DNA from: Ignavibacteriales bacterium | GTDB taxonomy: Bacteria; Bacteroidota; Ignavibacteria; Ignavibacteriales; SURF-24 | DNA: 64,000 nucleotides | Direction: 5' to 3' | Assembly: GCA_026390815.1 (NCBI GenBank) | Contig: JAPLFH010000025.1 | Location: 1-64,000, forward strand | Shown here: piece after piece, positions 25,845 to 35,282 of the stretch | Position numbering within the stretch: position 1 is the stretch's first letter | Layout of the letters: every line of letters starts with the position of its first letter | The notes under the pieces: model-generated | Seen by the model: only the letters and a program-made list of their open reading frames with translations | Databases searched by the model: none | Told to the model about the DNA's origin: nothing | Program-made: the position numbers and the translations under genes

Positions 25845-26117
25845 TGCGTTAGGCACATAGGCGTCAACTTAAGGAAATTTTGTACTTGAATAACTCCGGC
25901 ATTTATGCCGGAGTATCGGAATCCTCAAAAAATCCTGGACTTTAGTCCAACCTACTTGCAGTAGGCAAGTACAATCCTATTGTTGGGCTAAAGCCCTAAA
26001 TTCTTAGAGAATATTCTTTCCCCGACTTGAAAACCTGCCTACGGTAAGCAGGGTCGGGGCTATTTTCATCATAAACTAAATATTTTACCTTAAGTTGACT
26101 CCTATGTGCGTTAGGCA
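25845..26117. mobile_element. 251-bp MITE with 11-bp flanking direct repeats
   Basis: TGCGTTAGGCA occurs at 25845-25855 and again at 26107-26117. Between them lies an element with terminal inverted repeats (CATAGGCGTCAACTTAAGG at the left; the right end is its complement with one or two mismatches). If the outer CA/TG bases belong to the inverted repeat, the duplication is 7 bp. The interior is a chain of hairpins (ACTCCGGCATTTATGCCGGAGT split around its loop, GGGCTAAAGCCC, CCCCGAC with GTCGGGG). There is no coding capacity. Confidence 0.78.
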
Positions 26118-26268
26118 AGGTTCGCTTACCTTAAGCTGCAAACAATTCTTCACGGCAGGAACACAAATTGTTTAATTGGGAAGCTGAAAGTTTTTCAATT
26201 TCTGTTTTGCTGGTGCTGACTGATAATTGGTCTAATTATTTTATTAGAAGCTGACTAATGGTACGCCT

Positions 26269-26537
26269 ATAATAAAGAAAATAAACCAACTAATAAATAA
26301 CTGTACAAAGGGAACAGTTGGATTAAGAGAATACCTGGCTTCCAAAGGATTTCAAAAAAAATTATTACGAAAATATGTGAGCGGAACCCGGCTTGAAAGT
26401 TTAGATTACGGTGCTTACAAATTAGCTAATGATGAGATAGATTGGTATGGAGCACCAAACACTTTACAAAAGCAAAATAGGTTGCTGTACATCCTGGTGG
26501 TAAGACAGCATTAGAATTAAAAGGATATGCCCACAGG
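26269..26537 (+). pseudogene. AbiEi-type antitoxin remnant, frameshifted and truncated
   Basis: The translated sequence begins IIKKINQLINNCTKGTV and continues LREYLASKGFQKKLLRKYV, ESLDYGAYKLANDEIDWYGA, TLQKQN. After a one-base frameshift near 26482-26492 it reads VHPGGKTALELKGYAH. This is the winged-helix N-terminal region and the conserved VH-GGKTALEL segment of AbiEi_3-type antitoxins (type IV toxin-antitoxin, partner AbiEii nucleotidyltransferase). The gene stops abruptly where the transposase fragment begins and no AbiEii gene follows, so it is a dead remnant. Its presence shows that a toxin-antitoxin locus once stood here. Confidence 0.8.
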
Positions 26538-27005
26538 AAATCCTTCTTTGTTGACGACCAAGCCAACAGCTATTTGCGGTTGATTAGATTTATTGTCTTT
26601 AGAAAATCCGGTTTTACGAAAATCATCAGATATGAATTTTTCAAAGTATAAAGTAGTTACATCGTAGAAGACTATTGCAAAGTCAAAATCAAATTCCTTT
26701 ACATCAAAGTTAATTGTTAGCTCTTCTGCTTTATCTTTTAGTTTTAGTATTGCTGGAAGTAAATCGTAAATGGTTTGTCTTCGATGTTTTTTGTTGAAAT
26801 AATTTTCTGAAATCTCAAACGAAAGTAATTTTGAAACTGGTTCAATAATGCGGATAGTAACCAAATCATTAAGTAATTTGTTATTAAAACAAGTGTAACC
26901 TAATCTTGCTTGTAATTTGTACAAGGTCTCGTATAAAAACGTGTACTGAAATCCAAGAGATTCACATTGCTCGATAGAAATGAAACGTTCTTCTTGTGGA
27001 AACAA
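26517..27005 (-). pseudogene. IS1634-like transposase fragment
   Basis: The 162-aa frame matches the middle of IS1634-family (IS4-group) DDE transposases: YTCFNNKLLNDLVTIRIIEP, the FYDVTTLYFE segment with the first catalytic Asp, and FRKTGFSKDNKSNQPQIAVGLVV. It breaks off at NKEGFPVG, before the second catalytic Asp, and runs into the AbiEi remnant. The N-terminus is also incomplete: it starts at TTG with an in-frame stop just upstream. No terminal repeats were found. The 5' end lies only 75 bp from the start of the molybdenum hydroxylase gene. Confidence 0.85.
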
Positions 27006-27079
27006 AGAAATTTGTTTTGTTTAATAACTTTTAACGAAGTCATAAGTTTCGTATTTTCATTGCAGAATAAATAAAGATT

Positions 27080-29494
27080 ATGAAAAACAATTTCTCTATA
27101 CTCGGTAAACCAATAGTCCGGCAGGATGGATTGGAAAAAGTAACTGGCAAAGCTAAGTTTGGCAATGATTATAATTTCCCGGGACAGCTTTATGGGGTAA
27201 TGGTCCGCATCCCTGTGGCTCATGCAAAAATCAAATCGATTGATTACTCCGGTTTGCAAAACAATCCTGCTATTAAAACCATCTGCGATGCAAGCGATAT
27301 TCCAGGAGAGAAAAACGTAGGACCAACAAAAAAAGATCAACCAATTTTTTCGTCTGATAAAATCGTTACTCCAGGTGATGTTGTTGCAATGTTGGTTGGC
27401 GAAAATGAAGAAGAGCTTCTAAAGCTTCGCCACCTTGTAAAAATTGACTATGAATCGCTTCTGGTTCTTACCGATCCAACAAAAGCTATGGACGAAGATG
27501 CAATTCTTATTCATCCGGAATTTCCTAACAATGAAATCATCCATCATCCATTGCGCAAAGGAAATATAGAAAAAGGTTTTTCTGAGAGCGATTTTATAAT
27601 TGAACAGACTTACTCAACTCAACTTGTAGAGCACGCGTATATCGAACCGGAAGTAGTTATTGCAATTCCTCTTGAAGGAAATAAGGGAATTAAAATTATC
27701 GGAAGCATCCAGAATCCGCACACAACAAGAAAAATTGTAGCAATGGCTTTAAACTGGCAGCTTACAAAAGTGCGCGTAATTCAGGCAGAACTTGGCGGAT
27801 CTTTTGGTGGAAAAGATGATACAATGAATATACTTTCTGCACGTGCAGCGGTTGCTGCAATTAAAACTGGTAAGCCAGTTAAGATTCGTTACCGGAGAGA
27901 AGAATCCATCCTCGAATCGTACAAACGCCATCCATATATTATGAACTACAAAGTTGGCGTTGCTGCTGATGGAAAGATTAAAGCAATGAAAATAAATATC
28001 ATTGCAGATGGAGGAGCTTATGCTTCAATGAGCCCGTTCGTTACCTGGCGCACTGTTGTTCAGGCTACTGGTCCTTACGAGATAGAAAATGTTTGGACTG
28101 ACGTGCGGGCAGTTTATACAAATAATCCTTATACCGGAGCAATGCGCGGGTTTGGCTCACCTCAACCAATCTTTGCACAGGAATCGCTGATGGATGATCT
28201 GGCAATTAAACTTGGAATTACTCCAGAGGATATCCGGCGCATAAATGGATTAAAGATAGGATCGATAACTGCAACTGGGCAAAAATTAGAGAATCATGAT
28301 ATTAATCTTATTAAAGTAATGGAAACCGCAATTGAGCAAACTGATTATACTAAGAAATGGCTGGAAAATAGTTTCTTCAATCAGTCACTCAGAATTGAAG
28401 AACGATTCAAAGTAGTAAAGGATTTAAACATTGATGAAGTTATTCTGGAAGAAAAAGATTTTATTGCTCCGGATAATTTGTTCAAGAAAGGAATCGGTTT
28501 AGCAGTTAGTTTCCGCGGATGCTCTCTTGGAGCAGAAGGAATAGATGCCGCTGCGGCTTATCTTTCAGTTCAATCCGATGGTTCGGTTTATCTTCTTTCT
28601 GGCTTAGCCGAAAATGGACAAGGATTAAGAACCACTTTTTCAATCATTGCGGCAGAAGCGCTTGGAATATCTGTTGAAAATATTTTTTATTTAGAATTGG
28701 ATACTGGAATTATTCCGGATAGTGGTCCAACCGTTGCTTCACGTTCTACGCTTATGGGCGGTGGTGCTGTTAAATCAGCAGCAGAAATTATCCGCGAAAG
28801 ATTTAAATCGCTGTTAATAGAAGAATGGAAATTAGCGGAAAGCGATGATCTAATATTTGAAAATAATCTGGTTTACATTAAAGAAAATTCTGAAACGCAA
28901 ATTTCATTTTCTGAACTTTGTTCACTTGCGAGTAAAAAAGGAATAAGCCTGGCAGCAATAGGCTGGTATGAAGGACCAAAAGTTGGCTGGGATGAAGAAA
29001 CTGGGCAAGGTGATGCCTACTTTACTTATGTTTACGGCTGCCAGGTTGCAGAAGTAACTGTTAACGTTGGAACCGGCGAAGTATATTTAGATAAAGTTAC
29101 TGCTGTTCACGATCCTGGGAAAGTAATTAATCTGCTTGGTGCAAAAGGACAGGTTTACGGTGGTGTTACCCAGGGAGCCGGATATGCTTTGTGGGAGGAA
29201 GTCAGCAGTCACGAAGGATTTATAAGGGAACTGAATTTCGATCAATATTTAATTCCAACCAGCAAAGATGTTGGAGAAATTATTCCCGTCTTTGTAGAAG
29301 GAGAAGATAATTTTGGTGCATGGGGCGGAAAATCTCTTGGTGAACCAACGCTCGAATTAACCTCTGCGGCAATTGTAAATGCAATCCGTAATGCTACTGG
29401 CAAAAGATATTTTCAACTTCCACTTAATCTGGAAGAAATTATTTTACGGAGAAAGTTGCATCCGGAAGATTTGAAAAGAGGGAGCACAAAATGA
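27080..29494 (+). CDS. Xanthine dehydrogenase-family molybdenum-binding subunit
   Basis: The 804-aa protein has an Ald_Xan_dh_C-type N-terminal domain (DGLEKVTGKAKFGNDYNFPGQLYG) and the two molybdopterin-binding regions (AELGGSFGGKDD near residues 235-246, MRGFGSPQPIFAQE, GLAENGQGLRTT). Near the end the catalytic Glu lies in GKSLGEPTLE. The MRGFGSPQ loop is of the xanthine-dehydrogenase kind, not the Cys-containing loop of CO dehydrogenase. Enzymes of this family hydroxylate purines, N-heterocycles or aldehydes; the substrate is not fixed here. It acts with the FAD and 2Fe-2S subunits encoded next, and its stop overlaps the FAD gene by 4 bp. No XdhC-type maturation gene is in the window. Confidence 0.93.
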   Translation: MKNNFSILGKPIVRQDGLEKVTGKAKFGNDYNFPGQLYGVMVRIPVAHAKIKSIDYSGLQNNPAIKTICDASDIPGEKNVGPTKKDQPIFSSDKIVTPGDVVAMLVGENEEELLKLRHLVKIDYESLLVLTDPTKAMDEDAILIHPEFPNNEIIHHPLRKGNIEKGFSESDFIIEQTYSTQLVEHAYIEPEVVIAIPLEGNKGIKIIGSIQNPHTTRKIVAMALNWQLTKVRVIQAELGGSFGGKDDTMNILSARAAVAAIKTGKPVKIRYRREESILESYKRHPYIMNYKVGVAADGKIKAMKINIIADGGAYASMSPFVTWRTVVQATGPYEIENVWTDVRAVYTNNPYTGAMRGFGSPQPIFAQESLMDDLAIKLGITPEDIRRINGLKIGSITATGQKLENHDINLIKVMETAIEQTDYTKKWLENSFFNQSLRIEERFKVVKDLNIDEVILEEKDFIAPDNLFKKGIGLAVSFRGCSLGAEGIDAAAAYLSVQSDGSVYLLSGLAENGQGLRTTFSIIAAEALGISVENIFYLELDTGIIPDSGPTVASRSTLMGGGAVKSAAEIIRERFKSLLIEEWKLAESDDLIFENNLVYIKENSETQISFSELCSLASKKGISLAAIGWYEGPKVGWDEETGQGDAYFTYVYGCQVAEVTVNVGTGEVYLDKVTAVHDPGKVINLLGAKGQVYGGVTQGAGYALWEEVSSHEGFIRELNFDQYLIPTSKDVGEIIPVFVEGEDNFGAWGGKSLGEPTLELTSAAIVNAIRNATGKRYFQLPLNLEEIILRRKLHPEDLKRGSTK

Positions 29495-30354
29495 TTCCGA
29501 AATTTAATTTTGTACGCCCCAATAATTTAAATGAGATTCTGGAAATACTGCATCAACAAAAGGATCGGGCAAAAATACTTGCTGGTGGGACTGATATAAT
29601 TCCCGGATTCCAAATTGAATCGAAGAGATTTACAGACATTAACTTAATTGTTGATATAAACAGAATTGATGAATTAAAAACAGTTGAGAAAGTGCACGAT
29701 AAAATTAGAATTGGAAGCGCTGTTACTTTTTCAGAAATTAATAACAACAAACTTCTCCAGGATAAGTTTCCGCTTTTAACAAAAGCAACTTTAACCATAG
29801 GAAGTTTGCAGATTAGAAACCGCGCAACAATTGCCGGTAACTTTGTTAACAACGCGCCCTGCGCGGATAGTGTTCCACCGCTGTTAGTTTATAATGCAAT
29901 TGTAAAAATACAATCCCTGCTAAGTGTTCGGGAAATTTCATTGCAGGAATTTTTGGTTTCACCATATAAAACTCAACTTAAACCCGATGAGGTAGTTACT
30001 GAGATTCTACTTCCGATTCCCGCGGACAATTTTAATGGTGATTTCTATAAACTTGGCAGAAGACGCGGAGTAGCTATAAGCAGAATTACTCTTGCACTGC
30101 TTTGCAAAACAAACAATTCTATTATAGATGAAATAAGAATTGCCAGCGGTGCCATTACACCGATTGGAAAACGTTTTTATGAATTAGAAAAATTTGCACA
30201 AGGCAAGTCGACTGATTCTGATTTCTTCAAAACATTATCTATCGAACTTGGAAGAAAAATTTTGGAAGAATCCGGAAGTCGATGGTCGAGTCCATATAAA
30301 TTACCAGTTGTACAACAAATGTTTTATCAATTACTGGAAAGAGTTTGTAGATAA
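29491..30354 (+). CDS. Xanthine dehydrogenase-family FAD-binding subunit
   Basis: This 287-aa protein has the FAD-binding (PCMH/CO_deh_flav) architecture: FNFVRPNNLNEILEIL at the start, then AGGTDIIPGFQI, the second flavin motif TIGSLQIRNRATIAGNFVNNAPCADSVPPLL, and a C-terminal CO_deh_flav_C domain (FYKLGRRRGVAISRITLAL). It passes electrons between the 2Fe-2S subunit and NAD or another acceptor. Its ATG overlaps the stop of the Mo subunit, and the 2Fe-2S gene follows after 77 bp. Confidence 0.93.
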   Translation: MIPKFNFVRPNNLNEILEILHQQKDRAKILAGGTDIIPGFQIESKRFTDINLIVDINRIDELKTVEKVHDKIRIGSAVTFSEINNNKLLQDKFPLLTKATLTIGSLQIRNRATIAGNFVNNAPCADSVPPLLVYNAIVKIQSLLSVREISLQEFLVSPYKTQLKPDEVVTEILLPIPADNFNGDFYKLGRRRGVAISRITLALLCKTNNSIIDEIRIASGAITPIGKRFYELEKFAQGKSTDSDFFKTLSIELGRKILEESGSRWSSPYKLPVVQQMFYQLLERVCR

Positions 30355-30431
30355 AAGATAAATGGTTTAATTGTTACATTGCCGAAAAGCCAAGTTTAAT
30401 GATAACAATTTAACAAAGCAGCAATTAAACA

Positions 30432-30896
30432 ATGGATGATATGAAAATAAGTTTCAAATTAAATAACGAACAAGTAAACATTGAAGTTCAACCAAATCGG
30501 CGCCTGCTTGATTTACTCCGCGAGGATTTAGGATTAACCGGAACCAAAGAAGGTTGTAGCATTGGAGAATGCGGCGCCTGCACAGTTTTAATAAATGGTA
30601 AAGCAGTAAATTCATGTTTAGTTCTTGCTGTTCAGGTTGATGGAACCGAAATCTTAACTGTTGAGGGTTTGACCCAAAATGGTGGATTACATAAACTTCA
30701 GGAAAATTTTTTGAAGTATGGTTCAATTCAATGTGGTTTCTGTACCCCAGGAATGCTAATGTCTGCGTATGCTCTGTTTTTAGAAAATCCAGATCCTACC
30801 GAAGATGAAATAAAAGAAGCTATTTCCGGAAATCTCTGCCGATGCACTGGTTACAAACAAATTATTGAAGCAGTAAAAGAAAGTTCAATGCAGTGA
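30432..30896 (+). CDS. Xanthine dehydrogenase-family 2Fe-2S subunit
   Basis: The 154-aa protein shows both clusters of the family. The plant-ferredoxin-type cluster is EGCSIGECGACTVLINGKAVNSC, and the second cluster on a four-helix domain is QCGFCTPGMLMSA, then GNLCRCTGY. It carries electrons from the molybdenum centre to FAD. Two starts are close together (30432 and 30441); the first is taken. There is no signal peptide, so the complex is cytoplasmic. The TonB receptor gene follows 88 bp downstream. Confidence 0.93.
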   Translation: MDDMKISFKLNNEQVNIEVQPNRRLLDLLREDLGLTGTKEGCSIGECGACTVLINGKAVNSCLVLAVQVDGTEILTVEGLTQNGGLHKLQENFLKYGSIQCGFCTPGMLMSAYALFLENPDPTEDEIKEAISGNLCRCTGYKQIIEAVKESSMQ

Positions 30897-30984
30897 AAAG
30901 GGATTCATAATTCAGAATTATAAAACCTTTGAATCTATCAAGAATAATTACAATTCATTTTTAATCAGGAAGAACAAATAAGTA

Positions 30985-33387
30985 ATGCAGCATATAAATA
31001 AATTACTCGTTTTAATTTTTACAATTTTTTATTTAATGGCAGCTTCGTTTCTATTTGCCCAAACAGGTTCAATATCAGGCAGCGTATCAAACCGAGATAA
31101 TGAGAAAGGAATTGCCGGAGCAAATATTTTTATTGAAGAGATAAACACAGGAACATCAACAGATGATTCTGGTGAATTTAGATTTAATCAAGTTCCCAAA
31201 GGAAATTACACGTTGATTTTTTCTTTTGTTGGATTTAAAACAGAAAGAACAAAAATAAAAATTACAGGCGATTCTTCTTTAACAATAAAAATAAACCTTC
31301 AACCATCATCTGTCTTTTTAGGTGAAGTTACTGTATCGAGCAGCAGGCATGAAAAAATGTTCAGAGATGTTCCAATCCCAATGGAACTTGAAACAAGCGA
31401 ACAGATAAAAAAAATTCCCGCACTAACCGTCTCAGATGCATTAAAAAATTTGCCGGGCGTTTCATTATCCCGCGATGGAATTTGGGGAACATACGTTAGT
31501 ATCCGGGGATTTAACCGCGCAAGCATTGTTACTTTAGTTGACGGTAATAGAATTGAAACAGCAACTGATATTGCCGCTGGATTATCGATGATCGACCTTT
31601 CGGACGTTGACAGAATTGAAGTTATAAAAGGAGCGGCTTCTTCATTATACGGAACCGGTGCGGTTGGCGGAGTTGTAAATATATTCACTAAGTCAGCGTA
31701 CTTTAGTAACGCATATTACAATAATGGAAAATTAACGAGTTCTTATAACTCAGTAAATAATCAACCAGCTTTTAATTTATCATTAAATTCGGGTGGCAAT
31801 AAATGGTACACTCATTTAAGCGGAATGATAAGAAAGGCAGAGAATACAAGAACACCAGTTGGTACATTAATGAATAGCCAATTTGAAGATAACAACATTT
31901 CTGTTTCAGTTGGAGTAATGCCGTTTATTGATCACGAATTTAAAGTTAGTTTTCAACAATTCAATGCGGAGAATGTCGGCATTCCAGGCGCTAGTTCTTC
32001 CTTTCCATCAATTGCAGATGTCCGGTATCCAAAAGAAATGCGGCGGATGATTAGCGCTGAATATAAAATCAATAATTTATCTGAATCGTTTCATAACCTG
32101 TCCTTTAAAGTATTCAATCAATTAATACAAAGAGATGTTGAAAATATTCCACACACTGTTCAGAATGTTCCCGCACAAGCCGGGCAGCCACCAAAAAGAG
32201 TTAGCGTTTTAAAAATAACTCCAAACGCAGATCATGACACTTATGGATTTCAATCTCAATCTGATTGGACGTTTTCAAAGATCCATTACTTAATTGCCGG
32301 AATAGACGGCTGGCAGAGAAGCTATAAAGGTAACAGAGAAAAATCCCAGAAGATTGAAGTACTTAATCCTACAGATCAATCTGTTGTAAGTGAAACAAAT
32401 AAAATAATTGGAGAAAAGCCGGTTCCCGATTCAAAATTTTTTAGCCTTGGAGTTTATGCACAGGACGACATAAAATTGATTGAAGATAAACTGAGTATGA
32501 CGGTTGGTGGTAGAGTTGACAGGATTAATATAAGTAATGAAAAAACTTATAATCCTGTTTACGAAATTACAAATGGTGTTTGGAATGATGCTCCATCAAG
32601 CCAGATTTTGTATTGGGATAAAAAAAATGTAAATGATATTTCATATAGTGGAAACATTAATTTTTTATACAAAGCTTTTAATGATATCGATTTTACATTT
32701 AGCTCTGCTCATTCATTCAGATCCCCTTCACTTGAGGAACGATACCAGTACATTGATCAGGGAAGTGTTATCCGGCTGGGCGATCCGAATCTTAAACCAG
32801 AAAAAGGATGGTTCTTTGATCTTGGGATGAGAGTGTGGAAAACTGATTTTAATTTCACCGGGGATATTTTTTGGAATTCATTAACCGATCTTGTTGTAGA
32901 AATGCCGGGAAGTTATGAAGGAAGAAAAGCGCTTATTAAAACCAACATCGGCAAAGCACAGCTTTACGGATTTGATTTAGGTCTCCAATATAATTTTTTA
33001 ACAAGCTTTGTAGGTTATGCAACTGCCGCTTATGTAAATGGTAAAGATGTATTTAACCATACATACTTACCTCAAATTTCTCCACTGAACGGAAAGGCGG
33101 GGATAAAAACATCAGAAGCAAAATATTTTGATGTGGATTTATCAGCAACATTATTTGGTAAACAAAATAAAGTAGCTGTAGGAGAATTAGCAACACCGGG
33201 CTATGTCTATTTCGATTTGTATTTAAGCTCAATTCAATTCGATCTTGGATTGATTAAATACCAAATCTTTGCCGGCGTAGAAAATCTGACAGACAAAGCT
33301 TATAGAAATCATCTTTCAACTAATCGTGGGCTAATCACCATTGAGCCTGGAAGAAATATCTTTGCACGTCTTAGCATCAATTGGTAA
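30985..33387 (+). CDS. TonB-dependent receptor
   Basis: The 800-aa protein has a signal peptide, a CarboxypepD_reg-like domain (GSISGSVSNRDNEKGIAGANIFI), a plug (VSDALKNLPGVSLSRDGIWGTYVSIRG, VDRIEVIKGAASSLYGTGAVGGVVNIFTK) and a beta-barrel. Near the end stands the TonB-dependent receptor signature FAGVENLTDKAYRNHL, and the last residues are GRNIFARLSINW. It imports siderophores, cobalamin or other ligands through the outer membrane. It follows the molybdenum hydroxylase genes in the same orientation, so it may bring in that enzyme's substrate or a cofactor. That link is inferred from position only. Confidence 0.92.
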   Translation: MQHINKLLVLIFTIFYLMAASFLFAQTGSISGSVSNRDNEKGIAGANIFIEEINTGTSTDDSGEFRFNQVPKGNYTLIFSFVGFKTERTKIKITGDSSLTIKINLQPSSVFLGEVTVSSSRHEKMFRDVPIPMELETSEQIKKIPALTVSDALKNLPGVSLSRDGIWGTYVSIRGFNRASIVTLVDGNRIETATDIAAGLSMIDLSDVDRIEVIKGAASSLYGTGAVGGVVNIFTKSAYFSNAYYNNGKLTSSYNSVNNQPAFNLSLNSGGNKWYTHLSGMIRKAENTRTPVGTLMNSQFEDNNISVSVGVMPFIDHEFKVSFQQFNAENVGIPGASSSFPSIADVRYPKEMRRMISAEYKINNLSESFHNLSFKVFNQLIQRDVENIPHTVQNVPAQAGQPPKRVSVLKITPNADHDTYGFQSQSDWTFSKIHYLIAGIDGWQRSYKGNREKSQKIEVLNPTDQSVVSETNKIIGEKPVPDSKFFSLGVYAQDDIKLIEDKLSMTVGGRVDRINISNEKTYNPVYEITNGVWNDAPSSQILYWDKKNVNDISYSGNINFLYKAFNDIDFTFSSAHSFRSPSLEERYQYIDQGSVIRLGDPNLKPEKGWFFDLGMRVWKTDFNFTGDIFWNSLTDLVVEMPGSYEGRKALIKTNIGKAQLYGFDLGLQYNFLTSFVGYATAAYVNGKDVFNHTYLPQISPLNGKAGIKTSEAKYFDVDLSATLFGKQNKVAVGELATPGYVYFDLYLSSIQFDLGLIKYQIFAGVENLTDKAYRNHLSTNRGLITIEPGRNIFARLSINW

Positions 33388-33416
33388 TTTTTATCAGCAA
33401 TAATTAAAGTAACTGT

Positions 33417-34295
33417 ATGAACTGGTTTTTATTAGCTTCCATATCGGCTGTATTTTCTGCAATAGCAGCAATATCACAAAAGAAAATACTTTTTACACTA
33501 AACGCTCTTGAGTTTTCTTTTTTCGTATCAGTGTTTGGATTTGTTTTTTCAATTCCATTTTTCTTTTATATAAATTATGCGGAACTAACATCTGCCAGCC
33601 TATTAATTCTTTTTATTAAATCCATTCTGGGGGCGTTGGCATTTTTATGTGTAATGCTGTCAATCAAAAATTTGGAAATCAGCAAAGCACTTCCTTTGAT
33701 GGCTCTTACACCTGGATTTGTAGCGTTCTTTGCTTTTATCTTTCTTGGAGAAACACTTTCTGCTTCAGAGCTAACCGGGCTTATGCTGCTTCTTGTCGGC
33801 GTATATATTTTGGAAACAAAACCTGTTCAAACTTTATTTGAACCATTTCATATTTTTTTAAAATCTAAAAATTACCGATATGTTATTTTAGCCTTATTGC
33901 TATTTACTGCTACTTCAATATTGGACAAACTTTTGTTAAAGGAATATAAGCTACCACCAATTGGCTTCATGGCATTTCAACAATTATTCTTTGCAATAAC
34001 ATTTGGAGTTATTTATTTATTCAGTAGAAAAGAAGGGAATCATTTAATTAAATCTTTTGATAAGAAAATATTAATGTTGATTGTACTCGTAGCAATTTTA
34101 ACAATTGGATATCGATATACGCAAATAAATGCCACAAAGATTGCCCCGGTTTCACTAGTATTAGCAGTTAAAAGAACCTCTGTTTTTTTTGCTGCTTTAA
34201 TTGGTGGAAAAATGTTTGATGAAACAAACCTGTTGAAAAAGGCGGTTGCCGCAGCAATTATAATTGGTGGATCATTACTAATTTTACAAGAATAG
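33417..34295 (+). CDS. EamA/DMT-family transporter
   Basis: The 292-aa protein has about ten hydrophobic segments and two EamA repeats, as in drug/metabolite transporters. Segments such as FVAFFAFIFLGETLSASELTGLMLLLVGVYIL (first repeat end) and FFAALIGGKMFDETNLLKKAVAAAIIIGGSLLIL (second) carry the typical GE and final glycine-rich helix. It is likely an exporter of small metabolites in the inner membrane. It starts 29 bp after the receptor gene and is probably the last gene of the hydroxylase transcript. Confidence 0.9.
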   Translation: MNWFLLASISAVFSAIAAISQKKILFTLNALEFSFFVSVFGFVFSIPFFFYINYAELTSASLLILFIKSILGALAFLCVMLSIKNLEISKALPLMALTPGFVAFFAFIFLGETLSASELTGLMLLLVGVYILETKPVQTLFEPFHIFLKSKNYRYVILALLLFTATSILDKLLLKEYKLPPIGFMAFQQLFFAITFGVIYLFSRKEGNHLIKSFDKKILMLIVLVAILTIGYRYTQINATKIAPVSLVLAVKRTSVFFAALIGGKMFDETNLLKKAVAAAIIIGGSLLILQE

Positions 34296-34335
34296 AAAAA
34301 TCTTCAAAGATTCAAAATTGAATTGAAGTTCAACA

Positions 34336-34536
34336 TTATTTATTCAGATTGGAATGTTCTTTAGTAGATTCAATCTTACAAGCAGTGTTTCCTGATGAAC
34401 TACATGTGGGACAAGTATTAAATATGCCAGTTATCAAAGGAAGAATTCCAATTATCCACCACCCGCTTTGAAAAATTAATCCACCTAAAATAATTGCAGT
34501 GCCAATACCTATCCGAATTTTTCTGCTTAAATCCAT
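34336..34536 (-). CDS. YgaP-like (DUF2892) small membrane protein
   Basis: The 66-aa protein has two hydrophobic helices (RIGIGTAIILGGLIF, then WWIIGILPLITGIF) followed by a Cys-bearing tail (NTCPTCSSSGNTAC). This is the transmembrane domain found fused to rhodanese in YgaP and standing alone in many bacteria (PF11127). Its role is unknown but linked to sulfur or redox functions. It lies 17 bp downstream of the thioredoxin-reductase remnant. Confidence 0.8.
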   Translation of the reverse strand: MDLSRKIRIGIGTAIILGGLIFQSGWWIIGILPLITGIFNTCPTCSSSGNTACKIESTKEHSNLNK

Positions 34537-34553
34537 TTCATTTATTCCATATT

Positions 34554-35032
34554 CTAGTTGATAATAATTGAATTCAATTCTTTTTTAATATTATTCACAT
34601 ACTCCGACGCGCTTAAGGCAGCAATAGTGCCATCTGCAACTGCAGTTGTTACTTGTCGGTATCGTTTTGCAATGGAATCACCCGCGGCATAAACTCCAGC
34701 AATGTTTGTTGCCATATTGTTATCAACAATTATCTCCCGGAACTTATTAAGAGTAACTTTATCGCCAATCTTTTCTGTATTCGGGACATAGCCGATAAAA
34801 ATGAAAACACCATCAACTTTCATATCGCTCAATTCATTAGTATTCTGATTTTCAATTCTAATACTCTCAAGTTTCTCTTCACCAACAAATTCAGTTATCT
34901 TGGATTCTATTACTTCGTAAACTGGAATACACATCTGTCCCTTCCGCAACAATTCATTACGTTTTCATTTTCCTGCAGAAGTTTTGTGTGTTCTTGTGCA
35001 GAAAGAATATGAGTTAAGTTTGTGTTTAACAA
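34554..35032 (-). pseudogene. Thioredoxin-like / thioredoxin-reductase fusion remnant with frameshift
   Basis: The 3' part (34554 to about 34930) encodes only the C-terminal section of a thioredoxin-disulfide reductase: GVFIFIGYVPNTEKIG, VYAAGDSIAKRYRQVTTAVADG. The 5' part is in another frame. It starts at TTG 35032 after an AAGGAA site and reads ILSAQEHTKLLQENENVMNCCGR. It then shifts by about 4 missing bases into KGQMCIPVYEVIES and joins the reductase tail directly. A family with a CCGRMGPMCIPVY-like signature is recalled from anaerobes, unverified. A deletion between two adjacent genes plus a frameshift best explains the structure. No active product is expected. Confidence 0.72.
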
Positions 35033-35282
35033 GATTGTTTCCTTTTATTAATTTTGTAATGGTAAGATGAAATCAGTTTGGGAAAGATTCATTTAAGAAT
35101 AATCATAAGATTGATCTGTGAATGGACTTATAATTTTGATAATGAATTTGTAGCGTTAGCCCTTGGAATTACTTCCGTGTTCAACAAAACCAAGCACTAA
35201 CTTTAAATTAACGCCTACTCATTTTTGTGCAAGTAATCCCGATTACAACAAGAATGTATGCGTTATGCTCTATATATCATCT

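Noticed and set aside
25900-26060. Structured non-coding RNA or riboswitch
   Set aside because: The hairpins lie inside an element with terminal inverted repeats and flanking duplication, so a MITE explains them better; no riboswitch core was recognised.
26900-27340. 146-codon minus-strand frame across the transposase and the hydroxylase start
   Set aside because: Antisense to a clear molybdenum subunit; no protein-like motif.
27080-29494. Carbon monoxide dehydrogenase large subunit
   Set aside because: The active-site loop is MRGFGSPQ as in xanthine dehydrogenases; the Cys-containing loop of CO dehydrogenase is absent.
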